64,000 nucleotides of DNA, taken from NCBI GenBank assembly GCA_963811775.1, contig CAWESO010000008.1:62001-126000 (forward strand). The letters are read 5' to 3'. Positions 9,716 through 19,323 of this stretch are shown one piece after another; the first letter of the stretch is position 1; each line of letters opens with the position of its first letter. This DNA comes from Chersky-840 sp963811775. Its GTDB lineage: Bacteria; Actinomycetota; Acidimicrobiia; Acidimicrobiales; UBA8190. The translations under genes were made by a program, and so were the position numbers. The notes beneath the pieces are model-generated. The model saw only the letters and a program-made list of their open reading frames with translations, did not search any database and had not been told where the DNA came from.

Positions 9716-10924
9716 TCAGGCCGATGCGCCTTCGAGCACGAGCACGCCGTTGTGGCCGCCCATGCCGAGCGACGACTTCACCACGGGGCCCTCGACACAC
9801 GCGGTGGGACCGTCGAGCAGCCGGGGGTGGCCCTTGGCCACGCGCGGCGGGGCGGGGATCACCCCGCGCTCGAACCCGTACAGCGAGGCCAGCAGCTCGA
9901 CCGATCCCGCCGCGGCCTGGCAGTGGCCCGCCAGCGGCTTCACCGAGAAGATCCCCTCGGCCTGGGGGAACAGGTCGTCGAACACCTCCGCCTCGGTGGT
10001 GTCGCACTGCTTGGTGCCCGGGCCGTGCGCGTTCATGTACGCGATCTCCTCGGGCGCCACCCCGGCGTTGCGCAAGCCGTCGGTGAAGGCGCGTCGCACC
10101 TCGTGGTGCCCAGGCGCGATCGAGATGGCGTGGTAGCCGTCGTGGGTCATGGCGCCGCCGAGGACGTTGGCGTAGGCACCGACGGGGCGGCGCGACATGA
10201 CGAAGCCGACCGAGGCCTCTCCGGCGGTGAAGCCGCGGCTGCCCTCTTGGAAGGGCCGGCACACATCGAGCGACGGCCCGTCCATGATCATGACGCCGAC
10301 CTGCGCGAACGCCGCCGCGCCGTCGGGGGTGATCGACATGTCCGAGGTGAGCACGAGCACGTCGTCGACGATGCCGGCGTCGATCCACATCTTGGCCGTG
10401 AGGATTCCGGCCACGCCCGACGCGCACATGGCCGTCACCGACATGGTCGGGCCGTGGAAGTCGAACTCGCGGTTGATGGCGGTGAGCACGGTGGACGGCA
10501 TGAGCTGCAGGATCTGGCGCTTGGAGGTGTGAAAGCCCTTGCGGTGGTGAAACGCCCGCCACGCCGCGACGTCACCGAGGACCAGTCCGTGGATGACACC
10601 GACCACGCCCCCAGGCCGCCAGCCGCGGTCGTACGCGTTGTGGACCGCCTCGCGCGCCGCGGCGCGCACGGCTTGGGAGAAGACGCTCGAGCCGTCCGAG
10701 GGGTTGCCCTTGTCCTCGATCGGGGCCCCCCACACCACGTCGTCCTCGAAGTAGGGGGCGAACCCCGACATGGGGCGGACGGCGGACTCGCCCGAGAGCA
10801 GGCCCTCGATGAGGAGCTTGTGCCCCCACCCGTAGCCCGACACGGCCCCGACGCCGCACAGCGACACGGGGTCCGACACGAGTGCTGAATACGCGCTGCG
10901 GTCCTGCCGAGACGTCACGGACAC
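9716..10924 (-). CDS. Beta-ketoacyl-ACP synthase (KAS I/II type, orphan)
   Basis: GTG 10924 lies nine bases after GAGGAG. The 402-residue thiolase-fold protein keeps the Cys-His-His triad: Cys167 in SVTAMCASGVAG, His in MNAHGPGTKQCD, and His in KPLAGHCQAAAGS. It also has the late GMGGHNGVLVLE loop. It would catalyse decarboxylative condensation of malonyl-ACP with an acyl group. HGPGT replaces the usual HGTGT. No ACP, ketoreductase or acyltransferase gene is adjacent, so it is an orphan, possibly for a specialised acyl chain. It is divergent from the GGDEF-EAL gene. Confidence 0.85.
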   Translation of the reverse strand: MSVTSRQDRSAYSALVSDPVSLCGVGAVSGYGWGHKLLIEGLLSGESAVRPMSGFAPYFEDDVVWGAPIEDKGNPSDGSSVFSQAVRAAAREAVHNAYDRGWRPGGVVGVIHGLVLGDVAAWRAFHHRKGFHTSKRQILQLMPSTVLTAINREFDFHGPTMSVTAMCASGVAGILTAKMWIDAGIVDDVLVLTSDMSITPDGAAAFAQVGVMIMDGPSLDVCRPFQEGSRGFTAGEASVGFVMSRRPVGAYANVLGGAMTHDGYHAISIAPGHHEVRRAFTDGLRNAGVAPEEIAYMNAHGPGTKQCDTTEAEVFDDLFPQAEGIFSVKPLAGHCQAAAGSVELLASLYGFERGVIPAPPRVAKGHPRLLDGPTACVEGPVVKSSLGMGGHNGVLVLEGASA

Positions 10925-11206
10925 CGCCCAACTCCTCTGCTCGATCGGGGAAGCGGCCACAGAGTAGGTCTGGGACAGATGTTCGTAAAGAGGCGAAAGT
11001 GGTTTCCGGGGCGGCGAGGCGGCCTGACCTGCCGATACGGCGGACAGCAAATTTCTCGATTTTCCGACCTTGAACTGAATCACAAAGTTGTTGTTTTGTT
11101 GTCCGGAAAGCCCCCGCGGCGGGCACCGTCCGTGGGAATCACCGCGCCGTCCTCCCACCGGGTGAGCAGGGTCAAGATTGGCCCTGCAGGCGCCGATAGC
11201 CACGGT

Positions 11207-13786
11207 ATGGCCGACGCTCGTCTCGGTGTGTTGCGTACCGCGCCCCCGCTCGCCCCGACGAGCGGGTACGAGACCATGCCCGACGCCTCGAGTCAGCTCA
11301 CCGCCATCTCGGACCTGACCAACGTGGTGGTGTGGGAGCTCGTCGCCCCCGACGCCGGGCTCATCTGGCACGCCCCGTTCGAGCGCCTCCTCGCCGGCCA
11401 GGACCCGCATGGGACCTACGTGGCGCCGCCGGGCGAGGACGGCAAGCGCCTGTACGCCACCGAGCTCGGCGAAGCCGTGCTCGCCCCCCTGGTCCAGACG
11501 GTGCGGGCCGGGGTGACGTGGGAGAACTACGAGCTCGTCCAGGAGTTCGAAGCCCCCGACGGCGAGGTGCACCGGATGCTCGTGCGCGCCGTGGCCGTTC
11601 CCGACTCCGTCCCGGCGCGGTTCCTCGGCATCGTGGCGGACGTGTCCGATCCCGGCGAGGTCCCCTGGATCACCGCCGATGTCGGGGAGCGCCTCACCCT
11701 CCTCGTCGAGCACTCCCCCGACGCCATCATCGTCCACCAGGACGGGCTCGTCGTCTACACCAACCCCGCCGGCATCCGCATGGGCGCGCTCAAGTCGCTC
11801 GACGACGCCATCGGCCGGCCCATCACGTCGTTCATCAGCCCCGACGACCTCACGAGCACGATCGCCCGGCTGGCTCAGTTGAAGGACCCCGGTGACGTCG
11901 TGAAGGGCTTCGAGGCCATGATGGTGCGCGACGACGGCACCGAGCTTCCCGTCGAGGTGGCGAGCGCCCGCACGAGCTGGGGGGGCAAGCCCGCCTTCCA
12001 GGTCATCCTGCGCGACGTGTCGGAGCGCAAGCTGGCCGAGGAGGCCGCGGCGGCACGCGCCGCCATCGAGCGGCGCTACGCGGCGGCGGTGGCCGCCCTC
12101 GAAGAAGGTGTCGTGGTCATCGACCGCGAGGGTGCGGTGGCGGCCACCAACGACTCGGCCACGAGGATCCTCGGCGCCCGGCTCCAGTCCGGGCGCGGGG
12201 ACGAGGTCTTCACCGGCGGGCGTCGGGCCGTGCGCGAGGACGGCACCCCCTTCCCCCACCAGGCCCTCCCCCTCGCCGTGGCCCTGGCCGAGCACGAGGC
12301 CACCACCAACGTGGTCATCGGGGTGCGCGACGAGCACGGGCAGGACCAGTGGCTGTCGGTCAGCTCGCGCCCGCTCGGCGACTCCGAGGGCGCCGACAAC
12401 GCCGCGGTGGTGTGCTCGGTGTCCGACATCACCGACCGCAAGCAGCTGCACGACCGCCTCGCCTGGGAGGCGCGCAACGACCCGCTCACGGGTCTTGCCA
12501 ACCGCAGCGGGTTCCTCACCGCCGTGCAGCACGCCATCGAGCACAGCGACCCCGAGACGCTGGAGTCGCTCGTCATGTTCTTCTTCGACCTGGACCGGTT
12601 CAAGCTGGTCAACGATTCCCTGGGCCACGCCGTGGGGGACGAGGTGCTGCTGGCCGTGGCCGAGCGCCTGCACGCCACCATGCCCGACGTCATCACCCTG
12701 AGCCGTCTCCACGGCGACGAGTTCGCCGCCCTCGAGCCCAACGTGCCCGACACCGAGGCCGCCATGTCGCGCGCCGAGGAGCTGCGCACCGTGCTGTCCC
12801 GCCCCGTTCAGCTCAGCACGGGCCGGATGTTGTCGGTGACGCCGAGCATCGGCCTCGTGCGCCTGGCCGACGTCAACCGCGACGCCTCCGACGTCCTCCA
12901 GGACGCGGACATGGCCATGCTCCAGGCCAAGACCAGGGGTCGCGGCCGCGTGGCCATCTTCGACGCCGGCCTGCGCGAAGAGGTCGGGAACCGCCTCGAG
13001 CTCGAGCACGACCTGCGCACCGCGGTGGACAACGGCGAGCTGCGCCTGGAGTACCAGCCCCTGGCGTCTCTGGCCAACGGCCGCGTCATCGGCCTCGAGG
13101 CCCTGGTGCGTTGGGAGCACCCCCGCCGGGGACTGCTCCTCCCGGCCCGGTTCGTGGCCCTGGCCGAGGAGTCCGAGCTCATCGTGGCGCTCGGCCAGTG
13201 GGTCCTCGAGGCGGGCTGCGCCCAGATGGCGCGCTGGCGCGCCATGTACCCCGAGGCCGCCGACTCGTTCCTGGCCGTGAACGTCTCGCCCCGCCAGCTC
13301 GACACCCAGCAGCTGCTCCCCGCCCTGCGCAAGGCCCTGGACGAGAGCGGGCTCCCCGCCGGCGCGCTCATGCTCGAGATCACCGAGTCGGGCTTCGTGT
13401 CCGAGGACGGGCACCTCAACGGGATGCTCGAAGAGCTGCGGGAATTCGGGGTCCGCCTCGCCATCGACGACTTCGGCACGGGGTACTCGTCGCTGAGCCA
13501 CCTGAAGCGCCTGCCCGTGAGCTACATCAAGGTCGACCGTTCCTTCGTGAGTGGGCTCGGATCCGACGCCGAGGACGAGCGCATCGTGGCGGCCATCACC
13601 GAGCTCGGCCACGGCCTCGGGCTCCGGGTCATCGCCGAGGGCGTCGAGAACCGCCAGCAGCGTCACGTGGCGCGCCAGCTGGGCTGCGACCTCTACCAGG
13701 GCTACCTGCTGGCCGAGCCCCGCCGCCCGCGCGACATCCCCGCCTTCTGGCGCCAGCGGCCCTCGGCCACCCGCGCCGCCAGCTGA
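11207..13786 (+). CDS. PAS-PAS-GGDEF-EAL cyclic-di-GMP protein with degenerate GGDEF
   Basis: ATG 11207 gives 859 residues; ATG 11276 is also possible. There is an N-terminal sensor segment, then PAS (about 155-275, ending VSERKLAEE) and a second PAS (about 290-420, ending DITDRKQLHDRL). The GGDEF domain (about 425-580) has its active loop as RLHGDEF, so the first Gly is His, and no RxxD inhibitory site is seen five residues before it. The EAL domain (about 595-850) keeps GLEALVRWEHP, DDFGTGYSSLSHLKRL and EGVENRQQ. The likely net activity is c-di-GMP hydrolysis controlled by PAS input. No transmembrane segment is seen, so it is cytoplasmic. Confidence 0.9.
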   Translation: MADARLGVLRTAPPLAPTSGYETMPDASSQLTAISDLTNVVVWELVAPDAGLIWHAPFERLLAGQDPHGTYVAPPGEDGKRLYATELGEAVLAPLVQTVRAGVTWENYELVQEFEAPDGEVHRMLVRAVAVPDSVPARFLGIVADVSDPGEVPWITADVGERLTLLVEHSPDAIIVHQDGLVVYTNPAGIRMGALKSLDDAIGRPITSFISPDDLTSTIARLAQLKDPGDVVKGFEAMMVRDDGTELPVEVASARTSWGGKPAFQVILRDVSERKLAEEAAAARAAIERRYAAAVAALEEGVVVIDREGAVAATNDSATRILGARLQSGRGDEVFTGGRRAVREDGTPFPHQALPLAVALAEHEATTNVVIGVRDEHGQDQWLSVSSRPLGDSEGADNAAVVCSVSDITDRKQLHDRLAWEARNDPLTGLANRSGFLTAVQHAIEHSDPETLESLVMFFFDLDRFKLVNDSLGHAVGDEVLLAVAERLHATMPDVITLSRLHGDEFAALEPNVPDTEAAMSRAEELRTVLSRPVQLSTGRMLSVTPSIGLVRLADVNRDASDVLQDADMAMLQAKTRGRGRVAIFDAGLREEVGNRLELEHDLRTAVDNGELRLEYQPLASLANGRVIGLEALVRWEHPRRGLLLPARFVALAEESELIVALGQWVLEAGCAQMARWRAMYPEAADSFLAVNVSPRQLDTQQLLPALRKALDESGLPAGALMLEITESGFVSEDGHLNGMLEELREFGVRLAIDDFGTGYSSLSHLKRLPVSYIKVDRSFVSGLGSDAEDERIVAAITELGHGLGLRVIAEGVENRQQRHVARQLGCDLYQGYLLAEPRRPRDIPAFWRQRPSATRAAS

Positions 13787-13823
13787 CCCCCAGTCAGCCG
13801 AGCCGCGGTCAGCCGAACCGCGG

Positions 13824-15425
13824 TCAGGGTCGGGCCGGCACCACCGGGGGCGCGCCGCCCGGCGTGAGGACCTCGATCCCCGCCGCCTTGGGGCTGTAGG
13901 TCGACCCCAGCCCGAGCACGATGGCGTCGCCGACCGTGGCGATCCCCGACCAGTTGGCCTGGGGCAGCTTGACCTGCGTGATGAGCCGGCCCGTCCGGGC
14001 CGAGCGCACCTGCACCGCCGCGGCGGCCAGGGCCAGGCCGTCGAAGGTCATCCCGCCCGCCACCGTCGTGGGTGAGAACGAGGCCGCCTGGTTCTCCTGC
14101 CACGCCACGGCGCCGGTGCGGGCGTCGAAGGCGTGGTCCGTGGGCTCCTGCGACAGCGTGTCGCGCTTGTCGGAGGGGTCGCAGCGGGTCTGCTTGGTCC
14201 CGTTGCTCTCGAACCGGCCGAAGTCGCCGATGGCCGTGGCGCCGTAGACGCGCCGGCCGTCGTAGGCGGTGGTGGCGATGAACCCGCCCGAGAACCCGCC
14301 GAACACCACGTTGGTCATCCAGCGCAGGGCGCCCGTGCTCGGGTCGAGCGCGTAGTAGGTGCCGTCCTTCGAGCCCACCCCCAGGAACGAGGCGTCGCCG
14401 GCGACGTCGACCCCGGCGTTGGCGGTGGCCCCGAAGTCCCAGTCGCACTGGATGTCCGGCAGCGGCGGACGGTACTGCCAGGCCAGCGTGCCGGTGCGCA
14501 CCCGCAGGGCGAGGACCGACTCGGCCAGCGGCTCGCCGTTGGCGAAGTCGCAGTCGGAGGTGCCGTAGACGACGAGCCCGAGGGCGGGGAGCACGGTCCC
14601 CGACGACCACACGCTGCCGCACCCGTCGTCGAGCACCCTCCCCTGGGCGTTCACGTCGGTCTGGTACTCCCACACCGGGTTCCCGGTCGCCAGGCTGGCG
14701 CCCACGACGTACCCGCCGTAGCCCCCGGCGCCGTCCACGTCGACGCCGAAGAGCACGATGCCGTCGTCGACCACCGGGGACGAGAAGATGCGGGTGCCAT
14801 CGGCGTCGGGGTCGGGGGGGCTGTCAGGTCGACCGGTGTAGTCGTGCTCCCAGTACACCGCCCCGGTGGTGGCGTTGAGCGCGTACAGCGTGTAGCCCCC
14901 GCCGAAGATGACGAGGGCGGGGCGCGCCCCGGCTGCCGGCTCGAACCACGCCGACGACGTGATCAGCCCGCCGTCGGAGGTGAGGTCGCGGTGCACCTCG
15001 CCCGGATAGGGCTTCACCCCGTTCTGGGACTTGACCCTGGTCTTCCAGCGCAGCTTCCCCGTCTCGAGATCGACGGCGTAGAAGGTGTCGTCCCACGACC
15101 CCACGTAGACGACCCCGTCGACCACCGTGGGGGTGGCCGTCACCGAGTCCGCGGTGGGGTACTCCCACGCCTTGCGCAGGGTCTTGACCGTGGACGACGT
15201 CAAGGTGGTGCGCCCCTCGAAGGTGTGCTGGGCGTCGTGGCCGTAGGTGGGCCAGTCCCACGGCCCCGGCGTGGTCGGGACGGCTGGGGCGGTGGCGATC
15301 GGCGTCGTGGCCGTCGACGAGGAGCTGTCGGCCCGGCGCGCCGGTGTCGAGGCTCCGCAGGCCGCGAGGGTCGCGGCCAGCGCGAGCGCCACGACGCGCC
15401 CGGCGCGCTTCGCCGGTGTCGTCAC
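13824..15425 (-). CDS. PQQ-like beta-propeller lipoprotein
   Basis: GTG 15425 gives a lipoprotein signal, with lipobox LAAC in VALALAATLAACGAS. After a Ser/Thr-rich linker there are about seven propeller blades recognisable as VYVGSWDDTFYAVDLETGKL, YTLYALNATTGAVYWEHD, YYALDPSTGALRW and TDHAFDARTGAVAW. Propellers of this kind occur in quinoprotein dehydrogenases and BamB. No PQQ-dehydrogenase active-site Cys-Cys pair is evident and no c-type heme motif is present, so a structural or binding role is as likely as an enzymatic one. It follows the next lipoprotein gene by 40 bp and probably shares its transcript. Confidence 0.75.
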   Translation of the reverse strand: MTTPAKRAGRVVALALAATLAACGASTPARRADSSSSTATTPIATAPAVPTTPGPWDWPTYGHDAQHTFEGRTTLTSSTVKTLRKAWEYPTADSVTATPTVVDGVVYVGSWDDTFYAVDLETGKLRWKTRVKSQNGVKPYPGEVHRDLTSDGGLITSSAWFEPAAGARPALVIFGGGYTLYALNATTGAVYWEHDYTGRPDSPPDPDADGTRIFSSPVVDDGIVLFGVDVDGAGGYGGYVVGASLATGNPVWEYQTDVNAQGRVLDDGCGSVWSSGTVLPALGLVVYGTSDCDFANGEPLAESVLALRVRTGTLAWQYRPPLPDIQCDWDFGATANAGVDVAGDASFLGVGSKDGTYYALDPSTGALRWMTNVVFGGFSGGFIATTAYDGRRVYGATAIGDFGRFESNGTKQTRCDPSDKRDTLSQEPTDHAFDARTGAVAWQENQAASFSPTTVAGGMTFDGLALAAAAVQVRSARTGRLITQVKLPQANWSGIATVGDAIVLGLGSTYSPKAAGIEVLTPGGAPPVVPARP

Positions 15426-15465
15426 GTCGAACTCGTCACGGGCCGGGGACGGTGCGGAGAACGGC

Positions 15466-16938
15466 TCAGCCGAAGCCTGCGGTGCCGGGCGCGTTCGTGG
15501 GCGGGCCCTTGTCGGGTGCGGGGTTCTCCGCCGGGCCCGACAGCGGCTTGGCGATGGCACCGGTCGGGTACGGGCACACCATGGTGGCCGGGACGCACAT
15601 CGTCACGCTGGTGGGAAAGTCGAACCCGCTGCTGATGGCCACCGGCGCCGAGGGTTGGCCGTTGGTGACGGTCACCTTCATGACCCGGCCCAGGTAGCTG
15701 CCGGGGCCGCACCCGGTCAGCAGTCCCTTGCACACCACGTGGATGTCGACGAAATACAGCGTCCCGTCCGGCGCCACGGCCATGCCGAAGGGGTTGAACT
15801 GGTTCGGGCTCTTGCCGAGGTCGGCGATCGACGTTCCCGGCAGCGTCCCCCGTCCGGGCTCGGGCTTCCCTTCCTGGGTCACCCACCGCAGAGACGGGCT
15901 CCCGATGTAGCTGCTCACGGCCAGGCAGTCACAGGTCGGGTCCTTGGCGACGCCGGAGGCGAAGGCGGCCTTCACGAAGGTCGAGATGTGCACCTTCTTG
16001 CGGGGGTAGATCCCGCCCGGGCAGTCGGCGGCACTCGCCGGCAGGGACGACGCCGCGAAGCGCAGCACGTTCGAGGTGCCGACGTTGGGCACGAGCACGT
16101 CGCCGTTGTCGGCCAGGGCCATCATCCCGGGCTGGGCCAGACCCCCCGACCCGTCGGTGTGGTGCGGCCCCGTGCCTCCCGTTGTCGGGCCGTACACGAT
16201 GCAGTACGTCGTGTAGTTGGGGGCGAACCATTCCACCAGCCGTCCGCTGCTCGGCGGGGGGTAGTCGCCTTGTGCGGTGGCGATGTCGTTCCCGAAGACG
16301 TTGCCGGCCTTGTCGACGGCGCACCCCGTGTAGGTCTGGTTGTTGTTGAACACGCCGTTGGCGGTCGGCGGTGAGTCGCTGCCGATGCTCTGACCCGGCA
16401 GCTTGTAGGGGCCGGGCACGTACAGGGTCTGCCCGCTGAACGAGCCGTTGGGCTCGTCGAGCTCTTCACCGTCGGCGGGCTGCTTGTACGGCTTGGCGCT
16501 GCCGAGGTTGTCCTGGGCCGGCAATGTGGGGTCGTAGCCCACCACGAAACGGCCGTCGGGGAGCAGGCACATCTGGCCGTTGGGGTCCCACGCCGGCAGA
16601 AGCTGGCCCTGGGTGCCCGAGGGCATGGACACGAAGTCCTCTTCCTCGTTCTGGTCCCAGTAGACGATGTAGCTGGCCTTGTCGGTGTTGCCGCCGGCCA
16701 CGAGCGGGACGCTGTTGCCCGGGGGCGTCGTCGCCGACGCGCCGGGGGCCGTCGTCGACGACACGCCGGTCGTGGGGGTGCTCGACCCCGACGAGCACGC
16801 CGCCAGGGCGAGCGCGCTCAGCACCAGCGCGCCCAGCACCGAGAGGCCGGCTCCCGCCCGGCGCGGTGCCGGCCCACGACCGGCCGCCGCTGTGCGCCCG
16901 TCCCCGCGCGCCTGACCCCCATCGCTACATCTCGTCAT
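15466..16938 (-). CDS. Secreted lipoprotein, NHL/beta-propeller-like, function unknown
   Basis: ATG 16938 follows a GGGGAGCG site. The signal peptide ends in a lipobox LAAC with Cys at about 48, followed by a Ser/Thr/Pro linker. The remaining 400 residues contain repeated patterns with DPNGQMCLLPDGRF, CAVDKAGNVFGNDI, MALADNGDVLVPN and MAVAPDGTLYFVDIH, as found in NHL or SMP-30-like propellers. I do not recognise the specific family. It is upstream of the PQQ-like lipoprotein in the same orientation; both are exported and may act together at the cell surface. Confidence 0.6.
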   Translation of the reverse strand: MTRCSDGGQARGDGRTAAAGRGPAPRRAGAGLSVLGALVLSALALAACSSGSSTPTTGVSSTTAPGASATTPPGNSVPLVAGGNTDKASYIVYWDQNEEEDFVSMPSGTQGQLLPAWDPNGQMCLLPDGRFVVGYDPTLPAQDNLGSAKPYKQPADGEELDEPNGSFSGQTLYVPGPYKLPGQSIGSDSPPTANGVFNNNQTYTGCAVDKAGNVFGNDIATAQGDYPPPSSGRLVEWFAPNYTTYCIVYGPTTGGTGPHHTDGSGGLAQPGMMALADNGDVLVPNVGTSNVLRFAASSLPASAADCPGGIYPRKKVHISTFVKAAFASGVAKDPTCDCLAVSSYIGSPSLRWVTQEGKPEPGRGTLPGTSIADLGKSPNQFNPFGMAVAPDGTLYFVDIHVVCKGLLTGCGPGSYLGRVMKVTVTNGQPSAPVAISSGFDFPTSVTMCVPATMVCPYPTGAIAKPLSGPAENPAPDKGPPTNAPGTAGFG

Positions 16939-17059
16939 CGCCCACGCTCCCCGCCGAGCCCCGTCCCCTGAGGCCGACGCGGCCGTGAGTGTAGGCCGCT
17001 GGCCCCCGCCGTGTCCGGGTGACAGCCGACCGGGATCACCGCGGCCCGGCCGACGGTGA

Positions 17060-17755
17060 TCAGGCCTGGTGCGAAAGGGCGGCGCGGGTCTGGCTCACCA
17101 AGTGGCGCGCCTTGCCCACCACGGGAGAGACGGTGGGCATGGCACCGTGTCCCGGGACCTGGTCCACGGTCACGGTGCCGTCGCCGCGATCGCGCAGCAT
17201 TCGGCACAGCTCGCCCATGGCCGCGGCGGTGGCCGCCGGCCATGAGTGCAGGAGCACGATGGCGTGGGTGGCGCCGGCCCGCTCGCGCTCAGTGAGCGCC
17301 TGGTCGAGCGCCGGGACCAGCGCGCCGCTGTCGGTCATGGCGTAGTCGTCGACGTCGACGTCCCACCCCACATGGCGGTACCCGAGGGACTGCAGCTGCC
17401 GCTTGAGGCGCGGGCTCTGCGCCCCGAAGCCGTAGGGGAACCGGTACCACGGTCGGGCGTCGACGCCGAGGGTCTCCTCGATCTGCTTGTGCGCCCGGGT
17501 CACGTCCTCACGCACGCCTCTGGGCGTCAGGAGTCGCGTGTCGACGTGCGCATAGGAGTGGTTGCCGACGAGGTGCCCCGAGGTGGCGATGGCCGTGGCC
17601 GCATCGGGGTTGGCGGCCAGCCACCGGCCCTGGACGAAGAACGTGGCGCGCACGCCGGCGCCGTCCATGGCGGCGACGATCGTCTTGACCTCGTCGGGGT
17701 CGGCGTGGCCGCGCTGATCGGGGTCCTCGACGTCGACGGTGAGTGCGACCAGCAT
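17060..17755 (-). CDS. Polysaccharide deacetylase (NodB domain)
   Basis: The 231-residue protein is a bare NodB domain. TVDVEDPD holds the metal/catalytic Asp; NHSYAH gives the His66-x3-His70 zinc pair; RFPYGF is motif 3 and VLLHSW motif 5. It deacetylates N-acetylated sugars, and here probably modifies the polysaccharide made by the adjacent locus. No signal peptide is seen, which is unusual if the substrate is outside. It is the last gene in the minus-strand polysaccharide cluster, 25 bp after the BY-kinase gene. Confidence 0.85.
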   Translation of the reverse strand: MLVALTVDVEDPDQRGHADPDEVKTIVAAMDGAGVRATFFVQGRWLAANPDAATAIATSGHLVGNHSYAHVDTRLLTPRGVREDVTRAHKQIEETLGVDARPWYRFPYGFGAQSPRLKRQLQSLGYRHVGWDVDVDDYAMTDSGALVPALDQALTERERAGATHAIVLLHSWPAATAAAMGELCRMLRDRGDGTVTVDQVPGHGAMPTVSPVVGKARHLVSQTRAALSHQA

Positions 17756-17780
17756 GCGACGGGGCCCGGGCTCTCCCGGC

Positions 17781-19319
17781 TCAGCGCTGCCAGTAGCCGG
17801 TCTGACCGGGGTTCTCCACCGGACGGGGGACGGGGTTGGGCCCGGGGGGCACGTCGGCCGACGACCGGAGCACGGTGGGCTCGGTCATGCGGACCGGCTC
17901 CGAGCGTTCCACGCCGGCCCCGCGCCCGTTGGACGTCGGCCGGGCCACCCGGGGCGCCGGGTTCGACGGCGGCACCGGGGCCACCGCGGCCGGCGGGGCA
18001 TCGGCGCGCCGGAAGTGGCCGTACCCGTAGGTGCCGTCACGGCGCTTGCGGTTGAAGCGCACCCGGTTGAGCACGATGGCCACGTTGGTGTTGGCGGTGT
18101 CGAGCCGCAGCAGGCACTGCTGGAGCCGCTCGGGATTGAACCGCCGTGCGTCCACCACGACGATGACGAGGTCGACCATGGTGGCGATGAGGACGGTCTC
18201 GGCCACCCCGATGAGCGGCGGGCAGTCGATGACGCCGGTCTCGTGGCGCTCGCGCAGTTGCTCGATGAGCAGCGGCAGATGGGCCGAGACGATGTCCGAC
18301 GGGTGGCGGTCGATGATGCCGGCCGGGATCACGTCGAGATAGGGGTTGGGGGTGCGCGACGCGTGCGCCAGGGCGTCCTCGGTGCGACGGCTCGTCACCC
18401 CGGGCCCGAAGGGCACCCCCATCTGGGTGTGCAGCGCCGGCTTGCGCAGGTCGCAGTCGATGGCCGTGACGTGACGGTCCTGCGCGGCGAGGGCCCAGGC
18501 GATGTTGGTCGACACCGATGTCTTTCCCTCGCCGGGGTCGCACGACGTCACGGCGATCATGGCCGACGAGTGCCCGGGCAGACTGATGAGGAGGTTGCTG
18601 CGCAGCTCCTGGAACGCCTCCATGGCCATCGGCTCGCTGTGCTTCACGAACAGGTCGGTGGGCCGCAGGCCGGCCATGGCCACCCGGGGGATCTCACCGA
18701 GGACGGTGGCGCCGATGCGCTCTTTGACCTCGGTCACCCGGCTGAGACGGCGGCGGATGCCCGCCGCCCACATGGCCGCGAAGAGCCCGAGGATGACCCC
18801 GAAGGCACCCGCGCCCAGCAGGATGGGCGTGCGGGGGTTCGACGGGGCCGTCGGCGGCACCGCCGGCGACAGCTGGTTGAGCTGGTACGACGACACCGCC
18901 GGCTTGGGCTGGTAGGCGATGAGCCGGTTGGCCACGGCGTTGGCGAACTTGGAGGCCGCCACCTTGTTCGAGCTCGTGGCCGTGATGGTGACGATGGACG
19001 TGCCGGGGTCGACCGTGGCCGCCACCGAGGCGCCGATGGACCGGTAGGGCTGGGGCACATTGGCGCGGGCGCGTGCCAGGTTGGTCGCGGCGGTGGCCTC
19101 GGCCGGCAGCTGGGGAGCCACGATGGCGATCACCTCGGACGGGTTCTGACCGTCGACGGCCGACCCCGGGGCGGGCTGCACGGCCACGAGGGTGCTGGCG
19201 GTGTAGTGCTTCGCCGGCAGGATCGCCGCCGCCGCGCCGGCCAGCACGCACAACAGGAAGGCCGCGATGGCGACGACGAGGTTCCGCCTGACGTCTCTGA
19301 TCAGTTGGCGAATCTCCAT
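17781..19319 (-). CDS. Fused polysaccharide co-polymerase and BY-kinase (Wzz/Wzc-like)
   Basis: Of 512 residues, 1-185 form a Wzz domain with TM helices at about 14-34 and 165-187 and an extracellular segment between. Residues 230-440 form the ATPase/kinase domain: Walker A DPGEGKTS (261-268), Walker A' AIDCDLRKP (286-294) and Walker B VIDCPPLI (363-370). The C-terminal tail is Pro-rich with scattered Tyr (YGYGHF and the terminal YWQR), fewer than in classical Tyr clusters. It controls chain length and export of the capsular or exopolysaccharide. It starts 4 bp after the Wzy-like gene. The cognate phosphatase is probably the one at 31624. Confidence 0.9.
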   Translation of the reverse strand: MEIRQLIRDVRRNLVVAIAAFLLCVLAGAAAAILPAKHYTASTLVAVQPAPGSAVDGQNPSEVIAIVAPQLPAEATAATNLARARANVPQPYRSIGASVAATVDPGTSIVTITATSSNKVAASKFANAVANRLIAYQPKPAVSSYQLNQLSPAVPPTAPSNPRTPILLGAGAFGVILGLFAAMWAAGIRRRLSRVTEVKERIGATVLGEIPRVAMAGLRPTDLFVKHSEPMAMEAFQELRSNLLISLPGHSSAMIAVTSCDPGEGKTSVSTNIAWALAAQDRHVTAIDCDLRKPALHTQMGVPFGPGVTSRRTEDALAHASRTPNPYLDVIPAGIIDRHPSDIVSAHLPLLIEQLRERHETGVIDCPPLIGVAETVLIATMVDLVIVVVDARRFNPERLQQCLLRLDTANTNVAIVLNRVRFNRKRRDGTYGYGHFRRADAPPAAVAPVPPSNPAPRVARPTSNGRGAGVERSEPVRMTEPTVLRSSADVPPGPNPVPRPVENPGQTGYWQR

Positions 19320-19323
19320 GGTC

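Noticed and set aside
9716..13666. A very long open frame (over 1300 codons) on the minus strand opposite the GGDEF-EAL gene, joined in frame to the ketosynthase
   Set aside because: The part above 10924 is antisense to a clear PAS-GGDEF-EAL protein and reads as His/Gly/Arg-rich sequence typical of GC-rich shadow frames; only the ketosynthase part is real.
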